Assembly: GCA_945897725.1 (NCBI GenBank)
Contig: CAMDFR010000005.1
Location: forward strand, 1-64,000
Direction: 5' to 3'
DNA length: 64,000 bases
From: Chitinophaga pinensis
Lineage (GTDB): Bacteria > Bacteroidota > Bacteroidia > Chitinophagales > CAMDFR01
A program made the translations under genes and the position numbers. The first letter of the stretch is position 1. Every line of letters begins with the position of its first letter. Under the pieces are notes generated by a model. The model saw nothing but the letters and a program-made list of their open reading frames with translations. It ran no database searches and was not told the origin of the DNA. This document shows positions 9,913 to 20,940 of the stretch, piece by piece.

Positions 9913-10758
9913 CTAATTCTTAAACAACATCAATAAATCTCCAATCCTCTGTTTCAAGTCTTTTCGATGCACAATCATATCTAAAAAGCCATTTTCCAAT
10001 GTCTGTTCTGCCGATTGAAATCCTTCTGGTAATTCTTTTCTAATGGTCTCCTTTACCACCCTCGGACCGGCAAAGCCAATCAAAGCCTTCGGTTCAGCCA
10101 TATTTATATCACCTAACATAGCATAAGATGCGGTCACTCCTCCAGTGGTTGGATCTGTCATCAAGGAAATATAAGGTAATTTTGCTGCCGATAACTGGGT
10201 CAACTTAGCTGATGATTTCACCATTTGCATCAATGAAAAGGCAGATTCCATCATTCTAGCTCCGCCAGATTTTGAGATAATCAAAAGCCCTGCTTTTTTA
10301 CGAATCGCTTCATCCACCGCACGAGCTATCTTCTCTCCTACTACCGATCCCATACTTCCACCAATAAAAGTAAAATCCATGGCAGCAATAATTAGAGGAT
10401 TGCCATGTACCTTGCCTTCCGCAACAGTCATGGCATCGCTCATTCCCGTCTTCTTTTGTGCCGCTTTTATCTTATCTGCGTAAGGCTTCTCATCTACAAA
10501 ATCAAGAAAATCGATGGGTTCAATTTCCTTAAAAAGTCTTTTAAATCTATTGTCATCAAACAATATCTCAAAGTATTGCATAGAGCCAATTCTTGAATGA
10601 TAGTCGCACTTCGTACAAACATATAAATTGTCCTTCAGTTCCTCCTGTTCTAATGTTTTCTTACAAGATGGACATTGATACCAAAGACCGTCTGGCGTTT
10701 CCTTTTTGTCACTAGTTTCTGTTGTAATTCCTTGTTTATTTCTTTTCCACCAAGCCAT
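9913..10758 (-). CDS. accD: Acetyl-CoA carboxylase carboxyltransferase subunit beta
   Basis: 281 aa; N-terminal zinc finger CPSC...CTKC, 'SGGARMMES', 'GGVTASYAMLGD'. Confidence 0.97.
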   Translation of the reverse strand: MAWWKRNKQGITTETSDKKETPDGLWYQCPSCKKTLEQEELKDNLYVCTKCDYHSRIGSMQYFEILFDDNRFKRLFKEIEPIDFLDFVDEKPYADKIKAAQKKTGMSDAMTVAEGKVHGNPLIIAAMDFTFIGGSMGSVVGEKIARAVDEAIRKKAGLLIISKSGGARMMESAFSLMQMVKSSAKLTQLSAAKLPYISLMTDPTTGGVTASYAMLGDINMAEPKALIGFAGPRVVKETIRKELPEGFQSAEQTLENGFLDMIVHRKDLKQRIGDLLMLFKN

Positions 10759-10864
10759 AATTCCTACGTTATTTTAAAAATGATGCTCCATTGTAGAGCA
10801 TAAAAAATCGCTAAACATTGATTTTATTCAATGCAATTCTACATATTTTTTTCAATATATAATA

Positions 10865-13030
10865 CTAAAAGTCGACATCCTCGGCCAACTCAAACTCAAT
10901 TTGCTTTTTCGCTAAATCAACTTTAGAGACTATTACTTTTAAAGCATCGCCAAATCGATAAGTCAATGCAGAACTTTTCGCTTTGAGGGTAAAGTTATTC
11001 TCATCATAGATAAAAGAATCATAACCGAGTTTCATCACAGGTACAAAACCTTCACATTTATTATCTTTCAACTCCACAAAAATACCATTAGCAATAATCC
11101 CAGATATGATACCGTCAAACTCAGTACCGATTTTATCCATTAAAAATTCACATTGCTTATATTTGGTCGCTTCCCTTTCTGCTTCGGCAGCCATTCTCTC
11201 CATGTTGCTGCAATGAACACATTGTTCTTCCAATTCATCTGCACTTAAAGGTGGTTTTTCTTCAGCTAAACACTCTTCCAAAATACGATGGACCATCACG
11301 TCTGGGTATCTTCGAATAGGAGATGTAAAATGGGTATAATAATCGAAAGCCAAGCCAAAGTGTCCTATATTAGTCGTTGTATAAATAGCCTTTGCCATGC
11401 TTCGTATGCCCAATTGTTCCAATAAATTTTGCTCGGGCTTTCCTTTGATCAATTTAAAAAAGTCATTCAGCTGAAAAGCAATATTCTTGGGGTCTTCAAA
11501 CTTAATATTATGTCCGAATCGCTTCGCCATCTCCGAAAAATTTTGCAACTTGGTCATATCCGGCACATCATGTATACGATATACCATAGGGACGCTCTTT
11601 GTTTTTACCTTTAATTTGGAAACATACATGGCTACAGATTTGTTGGCCAAAAGCATAAAGTCTTCGATCAACATGTGTGCCTCCTTTCTCTCCTTTGTAT
11701 AGACATCTATTGGTTTGCCTGTTTCATCCAAAATAAATCTGACCTCGGCTGCTTCAAATGTAATAGCACCCTTAGCAATTTTATCCTTTCTTAAAGTCAA
11801 AGCAATGGTATTCAACATCAAAACATCCTCAGAAAATTCACTCTCTTTTCCTTCAATCAATTCTTGTGCTTCTTCATATGAAAAGCGTTTCGATGACTTG
11901 ATAACGGTTCTTCCAAAAGAATAGGTTTTAATTTTATGCTGATGATCAAATTCAAAGATGGCTGCAAAACATAGTTTTTCTTCATCTGGTCGTAAAGAGC
12001 AAATAAAATTAGATAATCGCTCCGGGAACATCGGACACACTCGATCTGGTAAATACACCGAAGTGCTTCTTTCAAAGGCTTCTTTATCCAATGATGTACC
12101 TTGTTTCACATAGTGAGATACATCTGCAATATGGACGCCTACTTCCCAATTGCCATTAGGCAATCGTTGAATAGACAAAGCATCATCAAAATCTTTTGCA
12201 TCCGCTGGGTCAATGGTAAAAGTAGTAATAGTCCTATAATCCAATCGTTTTGCTATTTCTTCCTTAGAAATAATCTCTGAAATAGCTTCACTTTCTTCAA
12301 TAACACTTGGAGGAAATGAAATACTAAATCCTTTGTCGATCAAAATAGACTTCATCTCCAAATCACTATTCGTCGTTGTTCCCAGTATTTCTAATACTTC
12401 GCCTTCTGGATTTTTCATGTCTCTCTCCCATCGCACAATATTTACCAAGGCTTTGGCTCCATCTTTGGCTCCTTTCAATTTGGCTAATGGAATAAAAATA
12501 TCGAAAGGCATTTTCTCAGAATTACAAGCCAAAAACGCAAACTTATCACTCACCTGAAGGGTACCGATAAACTGGGTTTTATTTCGCTTCACAATTTCAA
12601 TAACCTCTGCTTCTGGTCTACTGCTTTTCTTGAAGATGTTAGCAATAACTGTATCACCATCAAGCGCTGTATTTAAGTTTCTATTCGAAATAAAAGCGTC
12701 TCTATCAAGTTGTGAAGACATCAAAAAGGCAGAACCAGTCTTTGTCATATCAATTTTACCTTCCACATGATTTTTACCTGAACTCTTTGTTGTTAGCTTC
12801 ACTTTATTCCCTCCAATAATATCAATTTTGCTTTGTTCATGCAAAATATTGATGGCTAACTCACTCACTTCAAGACTATATTTACTCAACATCTTTTTTA
12901 GAATGGTTGCCTTGCTCACTACTTTGTCTGAATGACTTTTTAGATAATGTAGTAAATATTTATCAGGACTTTCGGTAGAAGATGGATGAATGCTATCTTT
13001 ATTCTTATTGATCTTTTTCTTTTTTGGCAT
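10865..13030 (-). CDS. rnr: Ribonuclease R
   Basis: 721 aa; RNB motif 'TIDPADAKDFDDALS', 'HFTSPIRRYPDVMVHR', C-terminal S1 domain. Confidence 0.97.
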   Translation of the reverse strand: MPKKKKINKNKDSIHPSSTESPDKYLLHYLKSHSDKVVSKATILKKMLSKYSLEVSELAINILHEQSKIDIIGGNKVKLTTKSSGKNHVEGKIDMTKTGSAFLMSSQLDRDAFISNRNLNTALDGDTVIANIFKKSSRPEAEVIEIVKRNKTQFIGTLQVSDKFAFLACNSEKMPFDIFIPLAKLKGAKDGAKALVNIVRWERDMKNPEGEVLEILGTTTNSDLEMKSILIDKGFSISFPPSVIEESEAISEIISKEEIAKRLDYRTITTFTIDPADAKDFDDALSIQRLPNGNWEVGVHIADVSHYVKQGTSLDKEAFERSTSVYLPDRVCPMFPERLSNFICSLRPDEEKLCFAAIFEFDHQHKIKTYSFGRTVIKSSKRFSYEEAQELIEGKESEFSEDVLMLNTIALTLRKDKIAKGAITFEAAEVRFILDETGKPIDVYTKERKEAHMLIEDFMLLANKSVAMYVSKLKVKTKSVPMVYRIHDVPDMTKLQNFSEMAKRFGHNIKFEDPKNIAFQLNDFFKLIKGKPEQNLLEQLGIRSMAKAIYTTTNIGHFGLAFDYYTHFTSPIRRYPDVMVHRILEECLAEEKPPLSADELEEQCVHCSNMERMAAEAEREATKYKQCEFLMDKIGTEFDGIISGIIANGIFVELKDNKCEGFVPVMKLGYDSFIYDENNFTLKAKSSALTYRFGDALKVIVSKVDLAKKQIEFELAEDVDF

Positions 13031-13124
13031 AACACGAAGATAGTTATTTCTTATGGCAGCTCATCCATTTAGTAATTAACATATCGTTAAAATCTCAAGC
13101 GCTTCAAAGAAAAGAACTTCAGGT

Positions 13125-14225
13125 TTACTCTTCGTCATGAAATACTAAAGGTGCCTCAGGATCCATGGAAAGAATCCATGCTCGAATGAGGGCAACGCCT
13201 TCCACATGAATGAGATGACGCCCCAACTCAGGCATCATAACTCCAGGATGAATGGAATTCATCCTCAAATACAAAATAGAAGAGTCTGGTTGACCAGGAA
13301 CAATATCATACAAGGCGCCCACACTGCCTATGCCTGCTGCAATTGGTGTTTTAAATATCCCTAGTTTAGTTGGATTTCTTTCTAATGTTGTGAGAATTAG
13401 GCCGCTGGTCGCAGCTGGTCCTTCATTTCTATGGCAATGGCCACAATTGTTTTCTAGATAAGCAATGGCTCTATCTTGTATCGATCCAGTAGTGGAGTCG
13501 TCCCACTTTGCAGACAGTGGAGAAGTCGCTGGACAAGATAGCTTTTTGAGGATACCTAATGAAGCCCATTTATCGAGTTGATTCCTATAACTTCCATCAG
13601 GATAGTTTAATTTAAAATTGAGGTTTCTTATTTTGGGTCCAATAGGCGTCAACTCCCCATTGTTCCAATGACAGCCCTTGCACTGATTTTTGTTAGGGAT
13701 AGAATAATTCACAGACATTGATTGACCATGCATATCTATCCAACTAACTTTTTTATCACCACCTCCTAATTTTAAAAAAGCTTCTGTTTGTTCATCATTC
13801 CAAATGTATGGCAACGCTTCCCAACCATCGGTTCGATGGATCAACAATCTCGTTTCTATGATTCGTCTTCCCTTCAAAGAATCTCTTTCATCATTTTGAT
13901 AGTAAAAATTTTTAATCAGGCAAGAACCAATGGGGAAATCCAAAACATCTTTGTCGTTATAGTCAACAGATTTATCTTTTGGCATATAAAGAAATCTCGC
14001 CTTATGAGCATAATCGGTAAAAAGCGGGGTAATCAATCCATAGGGTACAAGTTCTTTAGATGGTTTCAATAAACGAATATCCCCAGTAAAAAAATGGTAG
14101 TCCGATAATTTTTGAAATGCTACTGAATCAATAATAACCTTGTCCTCTTTGAAAACGCTATCGCATCTTGATAAAGAGAAGATGAGCGCAACAAACCATA
14201 AAAAAATGAGGAACCTTTGATTCAT
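13125..14225 (-). CDS. Diheme c-type cytochrome-like protein (SO2930/HNE_0200-type family)
   Basis: Heme motifs CKGCH and CGHCH; partner of the upstream beta-helix gene. Confidence 0.75.
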   Translation of the reverse strand: MNQRFLIFLWFVALIFSLSRCDSVFKEDKVIIDSVAFQKLSDYHFFTGDIRLLKPSKELVPYGLITPLFTDYAHKARFLYMPKDKSVDYNDKDVLDFPIGSCLIKNFYYQNDERDSLKGRRIIETRLLIHRTDGWEALPYIWNDEQTEAFLKLGGGDKKVSWIDMHGQSMSVNYSIPNKNQCKGCHWNNGELTPIGPKIRNLNFKLNYPDGSYRNQLDKWASLGILKKLSCPATSPLSAKWDDSTTGSIQDRAIAYLENNCGHCHRNEGPAATSGLILTTLERNPTKLGIFKTPIAAGIGSVGALYDIVPGQPDSSILYLRMNSIHPGVMMPELGRHLIHVEGVALIRAWILSMDPEAPLVFHDEE

Positions 14226-14234
14226 AAATCAATC

Positions 14235-15482
14235 TTACTTATTCAACTTTTCTTTGTACCAAGAAGGATCTGTACGAACAATTATGTTTGCGATTTCAAA
14301 TTGTTTCGCATCTATCTGTAGCTTTTTAAACTGTTGCCCTGCATCTAAATTCACTACCTGAGCATTTCCATTGTTCTTAATTGAAATTGCTTTATCACCA
14401 GCCAGTTGACCAGTTTTCATGTCTACATTGGCAGGGTTATAAATCCCATCAATAATAATTTCTGGAATGTTGGCACCAAACATCTGTGCCACCAAGCCAC
14501 CCATTGGTTTACTTATGTCGGGCTTTTTAGCACCATTTGTATAGACATTATCGTGAATGAATATTCCATTATAAAATGGATCATACAAACTATCTGTAAT
14601 AGGTGTTCCTAACAATAAATAGCTAACAACGGCTGTTCCAACAGTATGATGATTACTAATTTTATTATTAAAAAATTCTACTTTATCGGATGATAAAATA
14701 AACGAACCTGTACCCGCTGGAACCATGGCAACCGTATTGCCTAAGGGTGCAAAATTTACATGATTATTGTTGATGATTTCATTGTCAAACACCCTAATAT
14801 TCATTCCATATTTAATAGGAATATTAGGCAAATCAAAAATACAAATACCACCAGTATTGTTCTCTGCTTTGTTTTTATAGACTTCTGCATTCATTGAATT
14901 TTCGATTTCAATGCCCGCTACATTTTCATGAACATAATTATTTCTAACAATAATATTTTTGGATTGCCCTACATAAATTCCTGCATCAGAGGCTCCGAAC
15001 ACTTCACAATCTTGAATCAGCACATTTTCACATGTCACAGGATACAAGGCATAAGATCCATTGCTAGAATCAGGACCATTTGTCCATCCAACCTTTACAC
15101 TTGAGATGCTTAGATCTTTGCATTCTTGAGCTTTGATAATATCACCTTTGGTATCAAACATCGAAAATCCCTCTAATGTCAAATGATGGCAAGCCGATAT
15201 TTTTAGGCCTTCTGCACCTTCTGTCTGCCCCTTGAAAGAAATGATGGTTTTATCTTTTCCTTGGCCCTTTAGAGTGATATTATTTAGCTTATCAATCGAT
15301 AATGGTTTGGTAAATTGAAAAGTCCCTTCGGGCAATTCAATCACATCGCCGTCCTTCGCCATAATCAACTTTTCTTGCAAATTGGATACTACCTCATCTT
15401 TTTTCATGACATTGCTTTTAGTTTGACATCCAATTACAAAAGTCATCAACAGAGCACTTAGCATTAAACTGATATTTTTCAT
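14235..15482 (-). CDS. Parallel beta-helix repeat lipoprotein
   Basis: Lipobox 'VIGC'; repetitive 'GIYVGQSKNIIVRNNYVHENVAGIEIENSMNAEVYKNKAENNTGGICIFD'. Gap of 9 bp to the cytochrome gene. Confidence 0.8.
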   Translation of the reverse strand: MKNISLMLSALLMTFVIGCQTKSNVMKKDEVVSNLQEKLIMAKDGDVIELPEGTFQFTKPLSIDKLNNITLKGQGKDKTIISFKGQTEGAEGLKISACHHLTLEGFSMFDTKGDIIKAQECKDLSISSVKVGWTNGPDSSNGSYALYPVTCENVLIQDCEVFGASDAGIYVGQSKNIIVRNNYVHENVAGIEIENSMNAEVYKNKAENNTGGICIFDLPNIPIKYGMNIRVFDNEIINNNHVNFAPLGNTVAMVPAGTGSFILSSDKVEFFNNKISNHHTVGTAVVSYLLLGTPITDSLYDPFYNGIFIHDNVYTNGAKKPDISKPMGGLVAQMFGANIPEIIIDGIYNPANVDMKTGQLAGDKAISIKNNGNAQVVNLDAGQQFKKLQIDAKQFEIANIIVRTDPSWYKEKLNK

Positions 15483-15597
15483 GCTTTATATTTTTTTTGA
15501 TACAGAAAGAACATTTGCAAAAATACGATTATTTAAAAAATTGGAAGCCGTAAAAAAAATGAATCAAGCAATAATAATTTTTAGTTTCTAGGCTTTT

Positions 15598-15732
15598 GTG
15601 CGTGTGGCTTGGCAAGAGTAGATTCCTACTATGCAATACAATTCAGCCAACAGGCTATCCACTTATAGTCCTCGGCAATGCTGCACATATACTGCGCCAT
15701 TGCCTGTGGGCTATCGTTTCTATCCTTCACGC
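15598..15732 (+). repeat. GCGTG...CACGC double-hairpin element, copy 1
   Basis: GTGCGTG...TTGGC/GCCAA...CACTTATAGTC...GGCAATG/CATTGCC...GGGCTATCGTTTCTATCCTTCACGC. Confidence 0.7.
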
Positions 15733-15793
15733 GCTATAATTAGAAAAACCTGAAGATCCCCGGATCAATTGAGAAATTCATTTACGAAAAAAC

Positions 15794-15824
15794 AAAACCT
15801 CCATGAAAAATACATGGAGGTTTT
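15794..15824 (-). terminator. Intrinsic terminator downstream of the adhesin cluster
   Basis: AAAACCTCCATG-aaaaata-CATGGAGGTTTT. Confidence 0.8.
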
Positions 15825-15849
15825 AAATATTTCTTGTCAATCAAAATGA

Positions 15850-18800
15850 CTATCTAAGCAATGTTATATTGCCGCTTTTATTTGTCTTTTTACCAGTGAG
15901 CTTGCTGTTGGCGACAGCATACCATACATAGGTACTCATTGGTTGTTCCCTATCTTTAAACATGCCATCCCATCCTTTGCCTTTTTGAAAATCTGGATAG
16001 TTAAATACCTGTTCTCCCCAACGATTCACAACGATAAAAGATTCAAGTTCTAAATAAGGAGTCATTACTAATCTAAATATATCATTCACCCCGTCTCCAT
16101 TTGGTGAGAATCCTGTAGGAGCTATAATATCATCTACGGGTAACACCTCAATAAAGATACTATCTTTAGCAATACATCCAGTGCTATTCACGGTGGTAAT
16201 ATAATACCATTGACTAGTAGCAGGGTTAGAACTTGTAGGATTGGAAGTTGTACTGGATACTGAAGCCGCTGGTCGCCATGAAATAATGCTATCACCCACA
16301 TTCAGTAAGTTAGCAAAAAGACTAAGTGCTGTGCCTCTCAGAATAATACTGTCTGGTGCAGGTACAATTTGTACCAAGGCAGGAACAATATTCACCACCT
16401 GAATAATACTATCCTTACAATTATTCAAATCTGTTGCCACCACGGTGTATGAAGCACTTTGCGATGGATACACTATAGTTGGATTTGCTGTAGAAGTAGT
16501 GCCATCAGGAAGTCTCCACAAATAACTATTAGCTCCTGAAGCCCATAAAAGTGCAGGAAAGCCACTACAAATCGAAGTATCTCGAATGTTGATGATTGGT
16601 AGCTGATTGATGTTCACAATTACTGAATCCCTATTAACACAACCATTCAAATCTGTAATCGTAACTGTGTACTGAGTAGTAAAGTTCGGAGAAACCAAAA
16701 TAGAACTAGTGGTAAAACCTCCCGTCCAAAGTAGACTTCCGACACCAGTTGCGCTTAAACGCGCTCGCTCTGTCCTACAGATGGTAGTATCATTCCCTGC
16801 ATTAATGAATGGTAGGGGATTGATAATAAGATTTGTTGTTAAGACGCTATCACAATTATAAATGTTCACCAAGGTATCAATATAGGTACCACTTGTGCTT
16901 TGATTGGCACCTCCACAAAAGAATACTTGACCGATACATCTATTCACAGTCCTAGTCAAGTAAGTTTGAGGATTCACAAACAAATTGGTTCTGATCACGG
17001 AATCACAGCCATTACTATTGCTCAATGAATCATAAAAAATACCACTAGCAAATTGATTGGCACCACCACAGAAATAGAAGGCACCATTACAAATATTAAT
17101 CGTTCGAACTCCTTGCAATAACGGGGCAACGCTAAGATTAGTAGTGAGAATACTGTCACAAGCTGTATAAGCAACCAAAGTGTCATAATAACTTCCAGAA
17201 GCAGTTTGAGCTGAACCTCCACATACAAAACTTGTTCCTAAGCAAATATTAATATTTCTTGTAAAGCTTGATAATGGAAGAATAGTTAAATTGGTAGTAA
17301 GTATACTGTCGCAACTTACATAGTTGACTAAGGTGTCATAATAAACGCCAGTGATTTTTCTCCAAGAACCTTGTGCGAAAATAGAATCTCCAAAACATCG
17401 ACTAAAGCTCAGGGAATTGGTGCTTATTGGTAAGACGGTAAGATTTGTAACAATGATACTATCGCATCCACCAACATTTATCATGGTATCTCGATAAACG
17501 CCACTTGTGCTATAGGTATGTATTCCAACAGATAGTGTGTTACCAGTACAAAACTGAATGTTTTGTGTTACGTTGCTAAGAGGTACAAAGGACAGATTGG
17601 TTGTGACCATAGAATCACAAAGTGCTCCCGAGCGTAATATAGTATCCAAATAGGTGCCCGCGGTCGAGTAACTATGTCCATTAAAGAGATAAGTTACACC
17701 CGTACATCGGATAATATTAGAAGTGGTTCTAGGCACGGTGTCAACGATAAGATTCGTGGTAACAATACTATCGCAACCAATAATCGAAATGAGCGTATCT
17801 CTGTAGGTTCCTGCAGCAGAGTATGAATGAATACCGACAGAGACGGTTCTACCAGAACAGATACGAAGATTTTGTGTTCTTCCTGTGGATGGATCCATCA
17901 CAATAATTGAAATCAAAACAGAATCGCATCCTGGCCTGTCAATGGTATCCCGATAGGTTCCAGCAGACCGGTACACATGTCCATTGATGACAAGACTTCG
18001 ACCTGAGCATAACCTGACAACCTGTGTATGAGTTGGAACGGAAGAGGTATAGAAAACAGTGGTAGTAACAAAGCTATCACAGGACAAATAATTGACAAAA
18101 GTATCTGCATATGTACCAGCTAAAGTATAAATACGTGAACCGACACGTACGGTATCACCAAGACAAATACCAAAACTAAGCGGTAAACTAGAAGAAGGTA
18201 TCACTGCGATGGTAGTAACAACAGTACTATCACAGGCACCACCTCTAGAAATCAAATCTGTGAAAGTACCAGCTGTGGTATGATAACTCGAACCCACCGA
18301 AATACCTGTCCCGCTCTCACAAATGGTAAAGGATTGCCGAAAAATTGGTACTGTGTCTGCTATCAGAACGGTTGTCAATACACTATCACAACCTGTGAAA
18401 TTCCTGAAGGTATCCAGATATGAGCCAGCGGTTGTATATACGTGTGAGCCGACGACAACATATCCACCAGGACAAATACGAACAGGATTCGTATATGCCG
18501 AAACGGCTCGAATACTTAAGTTCGTAATCACCACACTATCACATCTACCACCACCCCTTACAAAGGTATCTCTGTATGTTCCTGCAGTTGAATAACTATG
18601 TATCCCAACACGAGTTACCACTCCAGGGCAGGTACTGATGTTCTGATTGAAAACAAAATAAGGACCAATGGCAATCGTTGTGATATTGATGACTTCGCAA
18701 CCATAATAAGTAAGGAGCGTATCTATAAAAGTACCTGCAGTTGTATAGCGATGTGTTCCAATTCTCACTGTATCACCTGTACAAATGGTCACTGAAGAGA

Positions 18801-20940
18801 CCACAGAATCAGCCAAAACAGCCACAAAATGGGTGGTTCGAACGCCACCGCAAATAAGATTCTTAACTACCGTCAATAAATAATACCTACCTGGAATCAT
18901 GCCTGATAAGGTATCTGATGTTCGAGGCGTGTCGTACGTGCTTCGAACAACCACACCAGTCAAAGTATCTTGCCAAATATAAGAATAAGTCGCCGCTGAA
19001 TCTGGAACTAAAATTTGTACACTAGCTCTCTTATTACAAAAAAGAGTGATTGTATCTCTAAGGGAAGTAGTAGTACAAATAAATGGAGGATCAATGATAC
19101 CTACAAATCCATCACCTGTGGCATAAAGAAAATTATTATTTTGATTGTATCTAATGTCATACACCCCACGTCCAGTATAACCAGGAATGATGATATCGGA
19201 ACTAGCCACGAAAGCACTTCCAGTGAAAGTGTATACTTTGATATTGCCATTATTGCCACCAACATAAACATGGTTACAGTCGTCTACCGAAATCCCACCC
19301 TGTGCTTTTACAGTATGCCCAGGAATAGATAGAGGTGTACCCACTCCGGCCCCGGTTGATTTATTGAAAGCCTTTAAATTTAAACCATCATAATAATATA
19401 AAAATGAATCATTGACTGCAAGTGCATTAAAACCATTCGAACCATCAGATGCATAGTAAGGCCTATTATCTGCTTCCCTGAAACTAAGATAACCACTCAT
19501 AACATTCCACATAGCAGAACCATATCCAGGATTCAATCTATACATGTGGTTATCCACCGCAAATACAGATTGAGAAGCCAAGATGACAAAAACGTTACCT
19601 GATCTATCAGAAACAGAATGCAAAATATCTTGAAAACCTCCAGTAATACCAGTGAAAGAACTAAGTGTCATGGCTCCACTAATAGGATCGAGGGTACTGA
19701 TAATTTGATTTGAAGCTGTTGATCCACCGGTAATTAATACCGCGTTTGTTCGGCAATCATAGAACAGTTCCCAACCTTCATTTAATGCAGAAGATGGAAT
19801 ATTTCTCCACCCATCGCTAACTCCTAAATCAGTAATTCGAACAACTTCACAGGCAGTGGCATTGAATCCTTGGCTTATATAGGATTTTCCATTAGATTTA
19901 TCTACAACAAAGTTGCCGATATAACCATATCCTGCTTGTGCCGACCAAACAAATGGAACTGTCAAAGAACCCATAAAGGTCCACATTAGAGCACCAGCCA
20001 CTGTATATTTTGACTCTCTTGAATCAACAACTGGAGAATTAGAACCACCTCCAAAAACATATAGATTACCATCAAAGTCAAAATCAACATCAAATCCTTT
20101 ATTATTAGTAAATCCAGAACCAACTAAAGTCGAAACTGGAATTATCCAAGGATCAATGACAATGTCTTTCGAAGCATCATATCCCCCGGGAAACATAAAA
20201 GAAATGACACCATCATTGACAACAAATTTACAAGCCAACATTTCGTTATTGGAGTAAAAACTAATCGGAGCTTGCTCTTCAATTTTATCTGATCCAAATG
20301 TGATATTTAGAGCACCATCCTTCAATTGAATTTTAGTTTCTGGATTGATATAAGCAAATTTAACTTTTGATAGATCAGCACCAGCTTTCGCATAGATTGT
20401 ATATTTAATTCCTTTATCTGCGTCAATGGTATATTCCACATCAATATTTGGATATAAGTTTACATATCGAATGCTTCCAAAACCATATGAAAGCGTATTG
20501 ACATCTCCATATGAATAATAATTTGAGGTTTTTTGATTGGCAACAATCTGAACATCCTCATTTGCATCCAACCATTTCATTTCATAATTAAAACTCTCCA
20601 CGTTATGCTTTAACCTTTCAAGTAATTCCTCTTTTTCCTTACCCTTTTTTTTCTCTAATTCTTCCATCACTTCCTCAGCATCTTTTTCTTTCATGCGATT
20701 GTACTGATAGGTGATTCCTTTAGCAGAGAAATAAATTTTGGGACCGAAATGATCAACACAATACTTCACTTCCGGACCATTGGGCAATAAAGTATTGTAC
20801 TGCCCCTTGTTTTCGATGAATACATCGGTATGGAAAATATTTTTGTTGGCTTGTATCTCTTTAATACTATTGTTACTTGCTTTTACTTGTATCAGTAAAA
20901 TGGAGGCAAACACAATTAAGAAGGTAATTTTTTGTTTCAT
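15850..20940 (-). CDS. Large T9SS type-B sorting-domain (gliding-motility-associated CTD) surface protein with tandem Cys-containing repeats
   Basis: 1696 aa; signal peptide, N-terminal 'ENKGQY' domain, about 13 repeats of ~42 aa ('ICxG...GxHxYxxAGTYxDTL...GCDSxxTTNL'), C-terminal 'APTGFSPNGDGVNDIF...NRWGEQVF...GNITLLR'. Confidence 0.9.
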   Translation of the reverse strand: MKQKITFLIVFASILLIQVKASNNSIKEIQANKNIFHTDVFIENKGQYNTLLPNGPEVKYCVDHFGPKIYFSAKGITYQYNRMKEKDAEEVMEELEKKKGKEKEELLERLKHNVESFNYEMKWLDANEDVQIVANQKTSNYYSYGDVNTLSYGFGSIRYVNLYPNIDVEYTIDADKGIKYTIYAKAGADLSKVKFAYINPETKIQLKDGALNITFGSDKIEEQAPISFYSNNEMLACKFVVNDGVISFMFPGGYDASKDIVIDPWIIPVSTLVGSGFTNNKGFDVDFDFDGNLYVFGGGSNSPVVDSRESKYTVAGALMWTFMGSLTVPFVWSAQAGYGYIGNFVVDKSNGKSYISQGFNATACEVVRITDLGVSDGWRNIPSSALNEGWELFYDCRTNAVLITGGSTASNQIISTLDPISGAMTLSSFTGITGGFQDILHSVSDRSGNVFVILASQSVFAVDNHMYRLNPGYGSAMWNVMSGYLSFREADNRPYYASDGSNGFNALAVNDSFLYYYDGLNLKAFNKSTGAGVGTPLSIPGHTVKAQGGISVDDCNHVYVGGNNGNIKVYTFTGSAFVASSDIIIPGYTGRGVYDIRYNQNNNFLYATGDGFVGIIDPPFICTTTSLRDTITLFCNKRASVQILVPDSAATYSYIWQDTLTGVVVRSTYDTPRTSDTLSGMIPGRYYLLTVVKNLICGGVRTTHFVAVLADSVVSSVTICTGDTVRIGTHRYTTAGTFIDTLLTYYGCEVINITTIAIGPYFVFNQNISTCPGVVTRVGIHSYSTAGTYRDTFVRGGGRCDSVVITNLSIRAVSAYTNPVRICPGGYVVVGSHVYTTAGSYLDTFRNFTGCDSVLTTVLIADTVPIFRQSFTICESGTGISVGSSYHTTAGTFTDLISRGGACDSTVVTTIAVIPSSSLPLSFGICLGDTVRVGSRIYTLAGTYADTFVNYLSCDSFVTTTVFYTSSVPTHTQVVRLCSGRSLVINGHVYRSAGTYRDTIDRPGCDSVLISIIVMDPSTGRTQNLRICSGRTVSVGIHSYSAAGTYRDTLISIIGCDSIVTTNLIVDTVPRTTSNIIRCTGVTYLFNGHSYSTAGTYLDTILRSGALCDSMVTTNLSFVPLSNVTQNIQFCTGNTLSVGIHTYSTSGVYRDTMINVGGCDSIIVTNLTVLPISTNSLSFSRCFGDSIFAQGSWRKITGVYYDTLVNYVSCDSILTTNLTILPLSSFTRNINICLGTSFVCGGSAQTASGSYYDTLVAYTACDSILTTNLSVAPLLQGVRTINICNGAFYFCGGANQFASGIFYDSLSNSNGCDSVIRTNLFVNPQTYLTRTVNRCIGQVFFCGGANQSTSGTYIDTLVNIYNCDSVLTTNLIINPLPFINAGNDTTICRTERARLSATGVGSLLWTGGFTTSSILVSPNFTTQYTVTITDLNGCVNRDSVIVNINQLPIINIRDTSICSGFPALLWASGANSYLWRLPDGTTSTANPTIVYPSQSASYTVVATDLNNCKDSIIQVVNIVPALVQIVPAPDSIILRGTALSLFANLLNVGDSIISWRPAASVSSTTSNPTSSNPATSQWYYITTVNSTGCIAKDSIFIEVLPVDDIIAPTGFSPNGDGVNDIFRLVMTPYLELESFIVVNRWGEQVFNYPDFQKGKGWDGMFKDREQPMSTYVWYAVANSKLTGKKTNKSGNITLLR
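16815..18800 (-). repeat. Coding tandem repeat block, about 13 x ~42 aa
   Basis: Repeated 'CxG...AGTYxDTLxxxxGCDSxxTTNLxV' units within the 1696-aa protein; block boundaries approximate. Confidence 0.85.
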
